64,000 nucleotides of DNA. Origin: Noviherbaspirillum malthae. GTDB taxonomy: Bacteria > Pseudomonadota > Gammaproteobacteria > Burkholderiales > Burkholderiaceae_D. The position numbers and the translations under genes are program-made. Numbering within the stretch: position 1 is the stretch's first letter; every line of letters begins with the position of its first letter. Under the pieces are notes generated by a model. The model was not told the DNA's origin. It searched no databases and was given only the letters and a program-made list of their open reading frames with translations. The stretch is from contig NZ_JACYXF010000015.1 of the NCBI RefSeq assembly GCF_015352985.1, positions 1 to 64,000 on the forward strand. Direction: 5' to 3'. Positions 27,664-35,892 of this stretch are shown here, one piece after another.

Positions 27664-27819
27664 GGTCATCGTTAGGCGCACAAGCTCAGGCACATGCTGT
27701 CACCATAGTCCACCGACGGCGTACGCGACAGCGCCGTCCATCGTGACGGCATGTGTGATGTGGAAGCCCTTTGTCAAAGGACCTAGAGCTTGCCCAAAAA
27801 CAACATGGTAAAGCGCTAA

Positions 27820-28678
27820 GAACGTGATCGATATTTTTCTGTCCAAAGCGGGTTTGTGGTGACGTTGGACCGAAATGAGCAGAAAGTATTATCCAAGCGA
27901 TATCAGTCGTGAACAGTTTGACCAAGTTCGTCCCTTGTTGGAAGGCAGCCGCAAGCGTACCAATCCAAGGAATGTTGACTTGTACGACATCTTTTGCGCG
28001 ATCCTTTACCTGCTCAAGAACGCGGCAACTTGGCGGGCTTTGCCATCCGACTTTCCCCCGGTGAGCACGGTGCGTTACTACTTCGATGCCTGGACGCGTA
28101 TTCCCGATAACAGCCATATGAGCCTGCTTGACCAGTGCTTAAAAAAAATCGGTGGAGCAAGAGCGCAAGAGAAATGGGCGGCTGCCCTTGACGAGCTTTT
28201 GCATCGTGGACGCACAAAGCGTCAAGAATACCGATACCGCCCGGCACAAAGGCTATGACGCTGGCAAGAAGGTCTCCGGCATCAAGCGGCATATCGCCGT
28301 GGATACGCAAGGCCTGCCACATGCCATCATGGTCACGACTGCCGAAGTCAATGATCGCAATGGTGCGCTGCTCATGTTTGCCGCCCATGACGATAGGCTG
28401 GCCCAGGTTAAACAGGTGCTCGTCGATGGAGGCTATACCGGCGAGCGATTCGAAAATCTGACTTACCAGACGCTTGGTGCGAAGGTACAAGTGGCCAAGC
28501 GCAATGAGCTGCACACGTTTGCTGTCATCCCGCAGCGCTGGGTGGTCGAAAGGTCCTTCGCGTGGCTTGAAAAGTGCCGCCGTCTATGGAAAAACTGTGA
28601 GCGGAAACTGCATACCAGCGAACAGTTCATTGTCCTCGCGTTCCTCGCTCTTCTGCTAAAAAGATACTGATCACGCAC
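27820..28678 (+). mobile_element. IS5-family insertion sequence, copy 2
   Basis: 859 bp matching copy 1 at 2-860. It is flanked by TAA at 27817-27819 and 28679-28681, a probable 3-bp target duplication. Terminal repeats GAACGTGATC and, from the right, GTGCGTGATC match at 8 of 10 positions. Both copies are in the same orientation, 27 kb apart, bracketing the CHASE2 operon and the motility/glycosylation island. Confidence 0.92.
27875..28670 (+). CDS. IS5-family transposase, two overlapping frames (copy 2)
   Basis: The translation is identical to copy 1 (57-852), including the two-frame structure with the A8 run at 28141-28148 and the need for a +1 shift or loss of one A. Conservation of the same tract in both copies shows the frame change predates the last transposition. 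It therefore did not prevent movement, or was complemented in trans. Confidence 0.85.
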
Positions 28679-28702
28679 TAAGAAGAAGAGCAGAATGAAA
28701 TC

Positions 28703-28855
28703 ATGGCGTCAGTTGTTGATGAGGAGGCTGCCATGGAAAAGTCATCGATTCATCAGTGCACCTGTCCAATTTGCAGGGGCGGATTAAAGTCTGAAGTGCA
28801 ACGGCTTATTAATGGGATTGTAACTGGCTCATCAAGACCTGATGTGGTGTTTTGA
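28703..28855 (+). other. Short cysteine-motif ORF between two IS elements, probable gene fragment
   Basis: A 50-residue open frame with MEKSSIHQCTCPICRGGLKS, a CxCxxC motif. The frame is also open upstream to the IS5 end (EEEQNEI), so this is probably the interior of a gene or transposase cut by IS5 on the left and IS30 on the right. The product is not recognised. Confidence 0.35.
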
Positions 28856-29762
28856 ATCCGAGGCACTTCCTTGGTCGATGGTTCAGGCTATACGTTGCCA
28901 GGGCAATGTCGCTGGCTGTGATGCCGTCAAAGCTCATTTTCTTCGGGAAGAACTGGCGAATCAACCCGTTCATGTTTTCATTGGCGCCTCGCTGCCATGA
29001 GCAATACGGGTGTGCAAAGAAGAACTGCGCGTCCAAGTCTTTCGCAATACGGCCATGCTGGGCGAATTCCTTGCCATTATCTGAAGTCATGGTATGGACG
29101 CATTCAGCAAACGGCGTCAGCAGGGAAATCATGGTGTCTGACACCTGCTGTGCGGTCTTGCGTTCGACCTTGCCAATCAAGCTATAGCGGGACTTGCGCT
29201 CGTTGAGCGTGACCAGCGCTTGCTGTTGTCCGGCACCGATGACCAGGTCGACTTCCCAGTCGCCAAAGCGTCCGAGCTGATCAACAATGTCCGGACGCTG
29301 CTCAATCGAAACCTGATCCACCATGGCGCCGCGCCGTTCGCGCTGGCCATGCCGTTTGCTACGCTGCTTCTGGCATCGCAAGCTCTTGTGCAAAGTGCCG
29401 CCGGCACGCTTGTCGCTATAGATGTGCTGATAGATGCGTTCATGACTGACGCTGGGCATGCCATTGACCTTCAGATAGCCGCAGATCTGCTCCGGGCTCC
29501 ATAGCTGCCCCAGCTTGATGTCGACAAAGGCCCAGGTGTGCTCGCTGATGCGCTTGCCGTTGTTGGTTCGCCGCCGTACCACAGCCTGCTGGTGAGCCTG
29601 TGCTGGCCGGTAGCCCCGCTCGCCGCGGTTGCGCTGCAGCTCCCGGCTGATCGTCGACTTGTGCCGCTTCATGAGCATGGCAATGCTGCTGCAGTCATGT
29701 CCTGCCTTCTTCAGTATGTAGATCTGGTATCGTTCGTCTTGGGATAGGTGTGTGTAGCGCAT
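28809..29762 (-). CDS. IS30-family transposase
   Basis: A 317-residue, apparently intact transposase starting MRYTHLSQDERYQIYILKKA. The N-terminal helix-turn-helix (SSIAMLMKRHKSTISRELQR) is followed by the catalytic core with WEVDLVIG, TMTSDNGKEFAQH and PYCSWQRGANENMNGLIRQF, supplying D, D and E, and the C-terminal LNHRPRKCLGFKTPHQVL. It fills most of an element lying between about 28800 and 29800; I could not define the terminal repeats with confidence. Confidence 0.9.
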   Translation of the reverse strand: MRYTHLSQDERYQIYILKKAGHDCSSIAMLMKRHKSTISRELQRNRGERGYRPAQAHQQAVVRRRTNNGKRISEHTWAFVDIKLGQLWSPEQICGYLKVNGMPSVSHERIYQHIYSDKRAGGTLHKSLRCQKQRSKRHGQRERRGAMVDQVSIEQRPDIVDQLGRFGDWEVDLVIGAGQQQALVTLNERKSRYSLIGKVERKTAQQVSDTMISLLTPFAECVHTMTSDNGKEFAQHGRIAKDLDAQFFFAHPYCSWQRGANENMNGLIRQFFPKKMSFDGITASDIALATYSLNHRPRKCLGFKTPHQVLMSQLQSH

Positions 29763-29853
29763 TCCGGGCAACTTTGACTTGGCGGTCTTGGGGTCCGGAT
29801 GCTACCGCATCTTCCCTCCCGCCTTAGTTCATCAGTTGCACTTCCCAGTTGAA

Positions 29854-31462
29854 TGGGGGTGCGGCGTAAATCTTGGACTGGTTTATGCCGTAAATCCGAG
29901 GCTCTTCCGGTATTCGAGGGGACTGAGAGAGCCAAGGGATATCTTGATGCGCTTTTCGTTATACCACCGGATGTAGGAGTCTACTACTTCAATGAACTGT
30001 TCTATGGTTGTTGCGTGCCAGTTTCGCGGGTAAAACAGCTCGGTCTTCAGTCGCCCAAAGAAACCCTCGCAGGCAGCATTGTCAGGTGAGCATCCTTTGC
30101 GTGACATCGATCGAGTCAACTTCGCATTGTGCACCCGCGAGAGCCAGCCAGGCCAGCGATAGTGGGCCCCACGATCAGAGTGAATGATGGGCCGGTCATC
30201 GCAGCCGGTCACGGTCTCAATGGCAGCATCCAGCATAGTATTCACCAGGTCAGAGTCTGGACGCGTGCCGATGGTCCAGCTGACAACCAGACCATCGAAG
30301 CAATCGATTATGGGCGAGAGATACACCTTTCCAGCAGGGATTTGAAACTCCGTGATGTCGGTAAGCCATTTCTCATTCGGGGTCTCAGCTTGGAAGTCGC
30401 GATTGATGATGTTCTCTGGCGCAGGGCTAATTTCGCCGAGGTAGGACCCATACCGGCGCCTCTTGTTAGCGGAAACTACCAAGCGTTCCTGCTTCATCAG
30501 GCGTTGTACGACTTTCTCCGAGACGAACACCTGCTGCCTGCCAAGGGCGGCACGCATCCGCCTGTAGCCATAGCAACGGTGATTACACTCGAAGACTTCG
30601 GTGATGGCCAGACGTACCTCAGCGTATTTGTCAGGTTTTTGCAGATCGGCACGATGATAAAAGTACGTACTGCGTGCGAGATCAAGCTCAACGAAGAGTT
30701 CGGACAGCGCATAAGTTGGCTTCAGGGCGTCAACCAGCAGTGTCTTCTCCCGGTTGGTCAGGAGCTGCAGATCGACGCCCAGATCTTTTTTTAACAGTTC
30801 ATTGGCCTTCTTCAATATGTCATGTTCAAGCTGTAATTTCCGAATGTCCCGTTGCAATGATTCGACTTGCTGTTGCAGTTCCGTCGTTTCAGGAGTTGGT
30901 TTTGAATCCTTCTGGTGCTTCATGGATGGCGGAGCTTCACGGCCGAGTAGTTGATTTTTCCAGTTATACAACGTCGGCCTGCTCACTGCCAGCTCTTGCG
31001 CAATGGCTTGCGCACTTGTCTGCCTGGTGCAAAGTTCAATGACTGCCGCCTTCTTGAGCTCCGGAGAGGGCTTTATGCTTGCGATTCTGCCGATAACGCG
31101 AGTGCGTATTTCGGGGTGCCGCTCGTCAATCCACGCTGTAAGCGTTTCACGACTTGGGTATCCCAGTGCCTTCAAGGTGGAAGCAATACAGCGATCGTGA
31201 TCAAGGAAGTGCTGGACTGCCACGCGTCTCTGTTCCTCTGAATATTTCTGCTTTGAGCGTACATAACCAATCTGCAAATCACCCTCTTGTTCGTATTCCC
31301 GATACCAGCTCTTGAGGGATTTTTTTGTTGGATAACCCAACTGCCGAATGGTCGCGCCAGTGCGTTTCCCGAGCTTTATATACAGTTTTACCGCCCGAAT
31401 CCGGTCTTCGTATGAGTACATGAACTACCTCCAAGTAGTCCAAGTTTTTGTCCGCACCTCCA
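29854..31462 (-). mobile_element. IS3-family element
   Basis: About 1.6 kb. The left end begins TGGGGGTGCGG and contains CTTGGACT. The right end read inward begins TGGAGGTGCGG and contains CTTGGACTA, so the ends form imperfect inverted repeats with the TG...CA termini usual for IS3. The flanking triplets (GAA and ATT) do not match, so there is no visible target duplication, which suggests a deletion or recombination after insertion. It abuts the IS30 element. Confidence 0.85.
29883..31421 (-). CDS. IS3-family transposase, single long frame
   Basis: 512 residues in one frame. Helix-turn-helix segments come first (RTGATIRQLGYPTKKSLKSW and a second copy ASTLKALGYPSRETLTAW). A leucine-zipper-like coiled coil follows (TELQQQVESLQRDIRKLQL), then the HTH_21 region and the rve integrase core with NEKWLTDITEF, IIHSDRGAHY and SPDNAACEGFFGRLKTE for D, D and E. 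Many IS3 elements make this protein by frameshifting between orfA and orfB; here it is one continuous frame. The two related N-terminal helix-turn-helix copies are notable. Confidence 0.92.
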   Translation of the reverse strand: MYSYEDRIRAVKLYIKLGKRTGATIRQLGYPTKKSLKSWYREYEQEGDLQIGYVRSKQKYSEEQRRVAVQHFLDHDRCIASTLKALGYPSRETLTAWIDERHPEIRTRVIGRIASIKPSPELKKAAVIELCTRQTSAQAIAQELAVSRPTLYNWKNQLLGREAPPSMKHQKDSKPTPETTELQQQVESLQRDIRKLQLEHDILKKANELLKKDLGVDLQLLTNREKTLLVDALKPTYALSELFVELDLARSTYFYHRADLQKPDKYAEVRLAITEVFECNHRCYGYRRMRAALGRQQVFVSEKVVQRLMKQERLVVSANKRRRYGSYLGEISPAPENIINRDFQAETPNEKWLTDITEFQIPAGKVYLSPIIDCFDGLVVSWTIGTRPDSDLVNTMLDAAIETVTGCDDRPIIHSDRGAHYRWPGWLSRVHNAKLTRSMSRKGCSPDNAACEGFFGRLKTELFYPRNWHATTIEQFIEVVDSYIRWYNEKRIKISLGSLSPLEYRKSLGFTA

Positions 31463-31938
31463 ATTTTCCGCGCTTTTTAATATGTCAGTGACATGATGCG
31501 CTGGGCATGGTGCCGTTCTAACGTAAGTCAGCGTTACGCGCTCTGGATCCGTCGAGTCGGGACACCGATCTGCTACTGAAAATTTCCAACGAAGGCTGGA
31601 CGAATATAGGATGCCTGACATAGATGCATCCACGTCTTTCCCAAGAAAGCTTTACAACAGCCTAACAATGAATGGGTGCCTGCTAACTTGTTTGGATACG
31701 TTAAGGTGTTTTATCGCCGTCGTCACCACTCATCACTAGGTTTCGTATCGCCCACCCAATTTCCAAAAAACTAAATCACCATTGATAGTCTCGGCAGGAT
31801 GCTACGGCATAATAAGGCGCTACGTGAAGGTGACAAATCAGAGGGGCGTCAGGGAGAGAGTCGCGCGTAAGGTCTATTTCCAAGCCCAGCAAACCGCCCA
31901 CACAATCTGAAACCACATAAGAAGCGGTACTTTACACG
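31463..31938. other. Gene-free stretch downstream of the pilin gene
   Basis: No gene recognised between the IS3 element and the pilin terminator. Confidence 0.5.
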
Positions 31939-31964
31939 TAAAAAACCCCACCGAGGTGGGGTTT
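31939..31964 (-). terminator. Intrinsic terminator of the major pilin gene
   Basis: On the minus strand a 9-bp stem AAACCCCAC / GTGGGGTTT with a 4-base loop is followed by a run of U. It lies just 3' of the pilin stop codon and is typical for a very highly expressed monocistronic gene. Confidence 0.92.
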
Positions 31965-31983
31965 AAGTTATCGTCTTTGCAAA

Positions 31984-32418
31984 TTATTTGCAAGAACCAG
32001 GCATCCAGTTCGCCGGTGTACCTTTGCACTCCCATGTAGAAATTGCGCCGTCTGCAATTGTCGGTTTCATTACGACTTGAACGTCGGTGGTGCCGATTTT
32101 TCCATCCACAGTGACGGTGCCTGCATCTTTGTCAACTGCCATTGCAGTTGCATATTGAGTTTTGATAAAACCATCTGCGCAGGTATTGAGCGTACCGATA
32201 CCTTTTGTTTGGACTGCTTCAGTCACGCAGGTACGTGCACTGCTTGCTGCGAGCATCAGTTCAGAAGCCTTGGCACGCGCGGTGTAATCCTGATAGGCAG
32301 GCAGTGCGACTGCCGCCAGGATACCGATGATCGCCACGACGATCATCAATTCAATCAACGTGAAACCCTGCTGTGCTTTTGCTTTCATTTGTGCCGGTTT
32401 GAATTGTTGCAGTTTCAT
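31984..32418 (-). CDS. pilA: Type IV major pilin
   Basis: A 144-residue prepilin. The leader is long for type IVa (18 residues, ending QQG) and is followed by mature [20 protein letters not shown] with Glu at position +5, the substrate of PilD. The C-terminal D-region disulfide cysteines are in TWECKG and at the end in PGSCK; another pair (ARTCVTEA and LNTCADG) lies in the middle. AGGGAG precedes the ATG. It is monocistronic with a sigma-54 type promoter upstream and a strong terminator. The minor-pilin operon is about 7 kb away on the other strand. Confidence 0.94.
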   Translation of the reverse strand: MKLQQFKPAQMKAKAQQGFTLIELMIVVAIIGILAAVALPAYQDYTARAKASELMLAASSARTCVTEAVQTKGIGTLNTCADGFIKTQYATAMAVDKDAGTVTVDGKIGTTDVQVVMKPTIADGAISTWECKGTPANWMPGSCK

Positions 32419-32474
32419 GGTTATGCTCCCTAAGTTGGTTTTGCCCGGTGACTAGTGCCACGGTAATTCCTATG

Positions 32475-32491
32475 TAGCATATTGCGTGCCA
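32475..32491 (-). promoter_or_regulatory. Sigma-54 promoter of the pilin gene
   Basis: On the minus strand the sequence is TGGCACG-CAAT-ATGCT. The sigma-54 consensus is TGGCACG-N4-TTGCW; only one core position differs, and the GG and GC dinucleotides have the exact spacing. It sits 57-73 bases upstream of the pilin ATG. Pilin genes of Pseudomonas type use sigma-54 with the PilSR two-component system, so the same control is likely. Confidence 0.85.
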
Positions 32492-32529
32492 TCAACTAAT
32501 ACCCCTGTACGGCCGGATTTTTATCAAAT

Positions 32530-32582
32530 TGCCGGTCAAAATACCCTGACAAGCTACAATGTGCCGGTCAAAATGCCCTGAC
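32530..32582 (+). repeat. Two operator-like direct repeats, each a dyad
   Basis: GCCGGTCAAAATACCCTGAC (32531-32550) and GCCGGTCAAAATGCCCTGAC (32563-32582) differ at one base and start 32 bp apart, about three helical turns. Inside each, GTCA-N8-TGAC forms an inverted repeat. They lie between the divergent pilin and Sel1-protein genes, 49 bp before the latter's ATG, and could be binding sites for a dimeric regulator. Confidence 0.65.
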
Positions 32583-32630
32583 ATTTTGCGGTGTCCACCT
32601 ATTTTCATCACCAAACCATCAGTCAACACA

Positions 32631-33104
32631 ATGAATATTGTTAGTATTGCAACTGCGGCAAGCCTGATTGACCAAAGTGAGCGTACTCTGCGACGCAGGA
32701 TCGTTGATGGGAGCTTGACTCGTTTAGAAGACGAGAGCGGCTCAAATCGGACGATGATTCCTTTTGCCGCCATCAAAGAGCAAATCGTAATCCCCGTGGT
32801 TGAGGAAGACTTGGCGCTAATTGCAGAGGCTGACGCAGGTCGGGCGGAAGCCCAAAATGATCTTGCATTGCTATTTTTGTCACATGACAAACCACGAAGT
32901 GCTCTTTATTGGCTGGAGTTGGCTGCAAAACAAGACTATCCGGATGCAATGCATTGGCTGGGCCGTTGTTATCTTGAAGGCAATGGCACATTGAAGGATG
33001 ACAATCTGGGGTTGATGTGGTTGGCCAAAGCCGCGGCCCATGGACATGCTATTTCGCAGGTGCAGATGGAAGCAATGCGGAATAGTTTCATCACAAACAA
33101 ATAA
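32631..33104 (+). CDS. Helix-turn-helix / Sel1-repeat protein
   Basis: A 157-residue protein. The N-terminal part (MNIVSIATAASLIDQSERTL, RRRIVDGSLTRLED) resembles an excisionase or MerR-like helix-turn-helix. The C-terminal half has Sel1-type TPR repeats: AEAQNDLALLFLSHDKPRSA, then ALYWLELAAKQDYPDAMHWL, then GLMWLAKAAAHGHAISQV. The ATG at 32631 is chosen because the helix-turn-helix starts there; an in-frame start at 32559 would run through the second repeated operator. It is divergent from the pilin gene and could regulate it or itself through the duplicated dyads. Confidence 0.7.
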   Translation: MNIVSIATAASLIDQSERTLRRRIVDGSLTRLEDESGSNRTMIPFAAIKEQIVIPVVEEDLALIAEADAGRAEAQNDLALLFLSHDKPRSALYWLELAAKQDYPDAMHWLGRCYLEGNGTLKDDNLGLMWLAKAAAHGHAISQVQMEAMRNSFITNK

Positions 33105-33467
33105 GTCGTCGCCACTGGCTCAGATTACGTTGTGCAAATAACCCAAGGAATCCAGCAGAAGTCTTTATCGCGATGGATACCTCTGGCAATTCGTTTCCTC
33201 GGCGATTGAGGGCCAGATGCGTTGCAATTTTACTGCCTGTATGTTCGTCGTTGCTGTCTTGCCTTGTATGGTAGCGGCGAGTTTCAATTTTCTCCATCTT
33301 TACACAATGCAGACATGGCCGCGCGAGACGACGTCAGCGCCAGCAAGGACATCCGCGATAGGATGGTGGTATTCCAGTATGCGCTCGACCGTTGGGGGCG
33401 CTGATGGGCGATTGCGACAGTGGCGCCATTGTCCATGGTAACCCGGCGGCCGGGCATACACTGGGCG
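33105..33467. other. Gene-free stretch
   Basis: No gene recognised. The right part may hold further degraded IS66 sequence leading into the fragment that follows. Confidence 0.45.
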
Positions 33468-33655
33468 GTGTGGAACTTGGACGCAAAAACTATCCGTTCA
33501 CCTGCGCTGATCCGCGTAATGAGCGGCGAGCGGCTGTGTGCTGCCTGATGAAAATAGTCAAACTTAACGGTTTTGATCCTGTAGCCTATTTGCGGCAAGT
33601 GCTCGAGTGCATCGCCGACTATACCGCCCACCGGATCCATGACCGTCTTCCCTAG
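33468..33655 (+). pseudogene. C-terminal fragment of a second IS66-type transposase
   Basis: The frame reads GGVELGRKNYPFTCADPRNE, AAVCCLMKIVKLNGFDPVAY, LRQVLECIADYTAHRIHDRLP. This matches the C-terminal end of classical IS66 TnpC (LGRKNYxFxGSDxGGERAAI ... KLNGIDPxxYLRxVLxxIADHPxNRIxxLLP). It belongs to a different IS66 subgroup from the complete element at 6846-8443. The rest of the gene is missing. Confidence 0.8.
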
Positions 33656-33698
33656 AACATCATGATGCAGCCAAGGGCTGCGGCGGGAGCAACCTGAG

Positions 33699-34266
33699 AT
33701 GGCAACTCGTCCCAAGACACCCGGCGCCTTGTTACAACTGAAGGTCGAGCTGGTCGGCATCAAGCCATTAATCTGGCGCCGCGTGGTGGTGCCGGAGACG
33801 ATTACGCTGGGCAAGCTGCATACGGTCATCCAAGCCGCAATGGGCTGGACCGATTCCCACCTACACGAGTTTGAAATCGCAGGCGTGCATTACGGTATTG
33901 CTGACGCGGACGATGTCTTTGGTCCGCCGGTCGTCTCTGAAGTTCGTGCCCGTCTGGGCAAAAGCCTCGGCGGGATGGCGTCGTTCCGTTATGTGTATGA
34001 CTTCGGCGATGATTGGGTTCACAAAGTCAAGGTGGAGCTGGTGGCTGCACCGGAACCCTGTCCAACACCGATCTATCTGGGGGGCCAACGCGTGCCCACC
34101 GGAAGATGTCGGTGGCCCATACGGCTATGCGGACTTTCTTGAAGCAATTCGTGATGCCGCCCATCCGGAACACCAGCAGAGATGCGACTGGATCGGCCAG
34201 AAATTCGATCCGACAGCGATCGACCACGGCATGATCGAAGCGCGTCTTCGGCGCATCAAACTCTGA
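33699..34266 (+). pseudogene. pRiA4b ORF3-like protein, frameshifted
   Basis: Starts MATRPKTPGALLQLKVELVG with IKPLIWRRVVVPETITLGKL, HTVIQAAMGWTDSHLHEFEI and YVYDFGDDWVHKVKVE, the signature of the plasmid pRiA4b ORF3 family. At a run of six G (34079-34084) the frame is lost; the +1 frame continues GANACPPEDVGGPYGYADFL, EAIRDAAHPEHQQR and FDPTAIDHGMIEARLRRIKL, the usual C-terminus. Reading five G would restore one continuous protein of about 188 residues. It is either a one-base insertion or a homopolymer sequencing error. Confidence 0.85.
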
Positions 34267-34735
34267 GCGTCCATGCGGCGCTCGACAGATGCGGGCAGCG
34301 CCATCTCCAATGATCATCTGCCACAGTAGGCCGGTCTGACGGCAGGGTATGACGTGATGAGCAGCACTGCCTGTACACTGGTTGCCAGTGTTTTGATGAT
34401 CTCCATGTGGAGACCGGCATTCTCCTGCGGCGGCACGGGTGAACCAAAACCGCTGTGGTGCCGTGTGCCGCATCCCGCTCTGGCAAGACTTGGCTGCCTA
34501 CCGCACCGGAAGCGAGCAGGCATGGGCTTTAGCGAGGTGCAAAGCACAGTGCGAATCCTGTCTGCTGTTTGGCGTCCTCCAATGCGCTAATAAGATAGAA
34601 GTTCAGGCGGCACTGCATGACCCCGCCTGACAATGCCGTTCACTTTCGCTCGTTGGTGCACCCCCATATTTATGGGGTGGTACGGAGGGCCTGCATTGGT
34701 TATGCTTTCGCGTCGTTGTTATTGAAAGACTGATC
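34267..34735. other. Gene-free stretch with a small hairpin
   Basis: No gene recognised. A hairpin CACCCC...GGGGTG around 34659-34679 lies upstream of the small gene at 34736 but has no U-run. Confidence 0.45.
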
Positions 34736-34927
34736 ATGAGTCAAGCCAGTGAATATGCACAGCAGCTGCGGTCGCTCGCCCGTTATTCTCAATGTCCGGA
34801 AAACCGCAGCGCATTTTTGCGGGCGGCCGGGCTCATCGAGCAGCTCGAACGCGAGAATGACGCCTTGCGTAGTGAAAAGCATGCGCTACTTGCATCAGCC
34901 GCCGGCTCCGAGCTCAGCGCTGCGTAG
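34736..34927 (+). CDS. Small coiled-coil protein
   Basis: 63 residues: YAQQLRSLARYSQCPENRSA, then AGLIEQLERENDALRSEKHA, an amphipathic helix likely to form a coiled coil. GAAAG precedes the ATG. The function is unknown; the codon pattern and coherent helix argue that it is real. Confidence 0.5.
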   Translation: MSQASEYAQQLRSLARYSQCPENRSAFLRAAGLIEQLERENDALRSEKHALLASAAGSELSAA

Positions 34928-35050
34928 CTGCCGGTGCCCTGGCTGGCTGATGTCCGCACGCGTCGGGGCGGTCGCGATTACCTTGCCCACGCTGGCTCTT
35001 GTCGCAACCCAGTACAATACGGCGCCAACTGATTCCGGGTTCTGCCTCCG

Positions 35051-35461
35051 ATGAAAAAACTGTATGCGTTACTGAACGTCTCTGCACAATTCCAGCGACG
35101 GTCTTTTTTCAGTGCATGGGTCTTGTATGGCACCATCCTCCTCATTGGCTCCGTGCCTGGCGCGCGCGCAGAGGTCGCTCAGGTGGCCTCTGGACTGGTG
35201 TTGCATATGGCAGCCTATAGTGTGCTGACAATGTTGCTCTTTGTCGGCGTGCGCGGCACTCCCGCGTGGCGTGGAGCCAAGGCGTTCCTGTGGGTGGTCG
35301 CCATGGGCGCCGGGGACGAGTGGGTGCAGCATTTTTGGCCCTATCGGTCAGGCACGTTGACGGACTGGGCCATTGATGGGCTGGCGTCGGCCCTGACGGC
35401 AGTCGCACTGTGGGGCATCTGTTCCACTTTGTCCGCCACAGAAGGCGCAGCATCCCGTTGA
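35051..35461 (+). CDS. VanZ-like membrane protein
   Basis: A 136-residue membrane protein with about four segments: WVLYGTILLIGSVPG, VLHMAAYSVLTMLLFVGV, AKAFLWVVAMGAGDEWVQHF and TDWAIDGLASALTAVALWGI. The order and the acidic/aromatic loops (GDEWVQHFWPYRSGTLTDW) match the VanZ-like family. Its exact role is unknown; VanZ itself contributes to teicoplanin resistance in enterococci, but distant proteobacterial members have no known function. Confidence 0.75.
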   Translation: MKKLYALLNVSAQFQRRSFFSAWVLYGTILLIGSVPGARAEVAQVASGLVLHMAAYSVLTMLLFVGVRGTPAWRGAKAFLWVVAMGAGDEWVQHFWPYRSGTLTDWAIDGLASALTAVALWGICSTLSATEGAASR

Positions 35462-35488
35462 AGCGGCCGGGACTTGGAGATAAACGCC

Positions 35489-35626
35489 TTGCAGACGCAC
35501 CAACAGCCGCGGCCACAAGCGAACGGTCGGCGACATGTCACCTGGATGAACCTCCTTGCTTGTGCACTCGGCATCGTGACTTCGGCCGGTATTGCATACG
35601 TTATCGTCATTGGCTTAGGCAGTTGA
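35489..35626 (+). CDS. Small single-pass membrane protein
   Basis: A 45-residue reading frame starting at TTG with GGAGA at a suitable spacing upstream. A basic N-terminus (QPRPQANGRRHVTW) is followed by one membrane segment, MNLLACALGIVTSAGIAYVI. It starts 27 bases after the VanZ-like gene, probably in one transcript. Confidence 0.4.
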   Translation: MQTHQQPRPQANGRRHVTWMNLLACALGIVTSAGIAYVIVIGLGS

Positions 35627-35892
35627 GCGTCGGGTCGCTATACCGGCTCGCGTGATATGGCGATAGGAACGCGCAGCCATCACCGGTGCCACGCGGGACG
35701 CAATAGCGGTACTGTCCATGGTCTTATTAAAAATGCAACTACTGGCGTCGCAACTTCCCCTGGTCGTGGCGGGGGAGTCCTCGATTGTTGCTGACTTTCA
35801 CGGACAGCCATTTAAAAGTTGATAATGATCAATACCATGTGTTACAAGTATGGTTTTACGCATCAACGGCACCTGGTGTGCATCCCACTGCA

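Noticed and set aside
2..28678. A functional 28-kb composite transposon carrying the flagellar genes
   Set aside because: Identical direct IS5 copies flank the region, but the left outer flank is outside the window and IS5 elements usually move singly; housekeeping-type flagellar genes make a cargo role unlikely.
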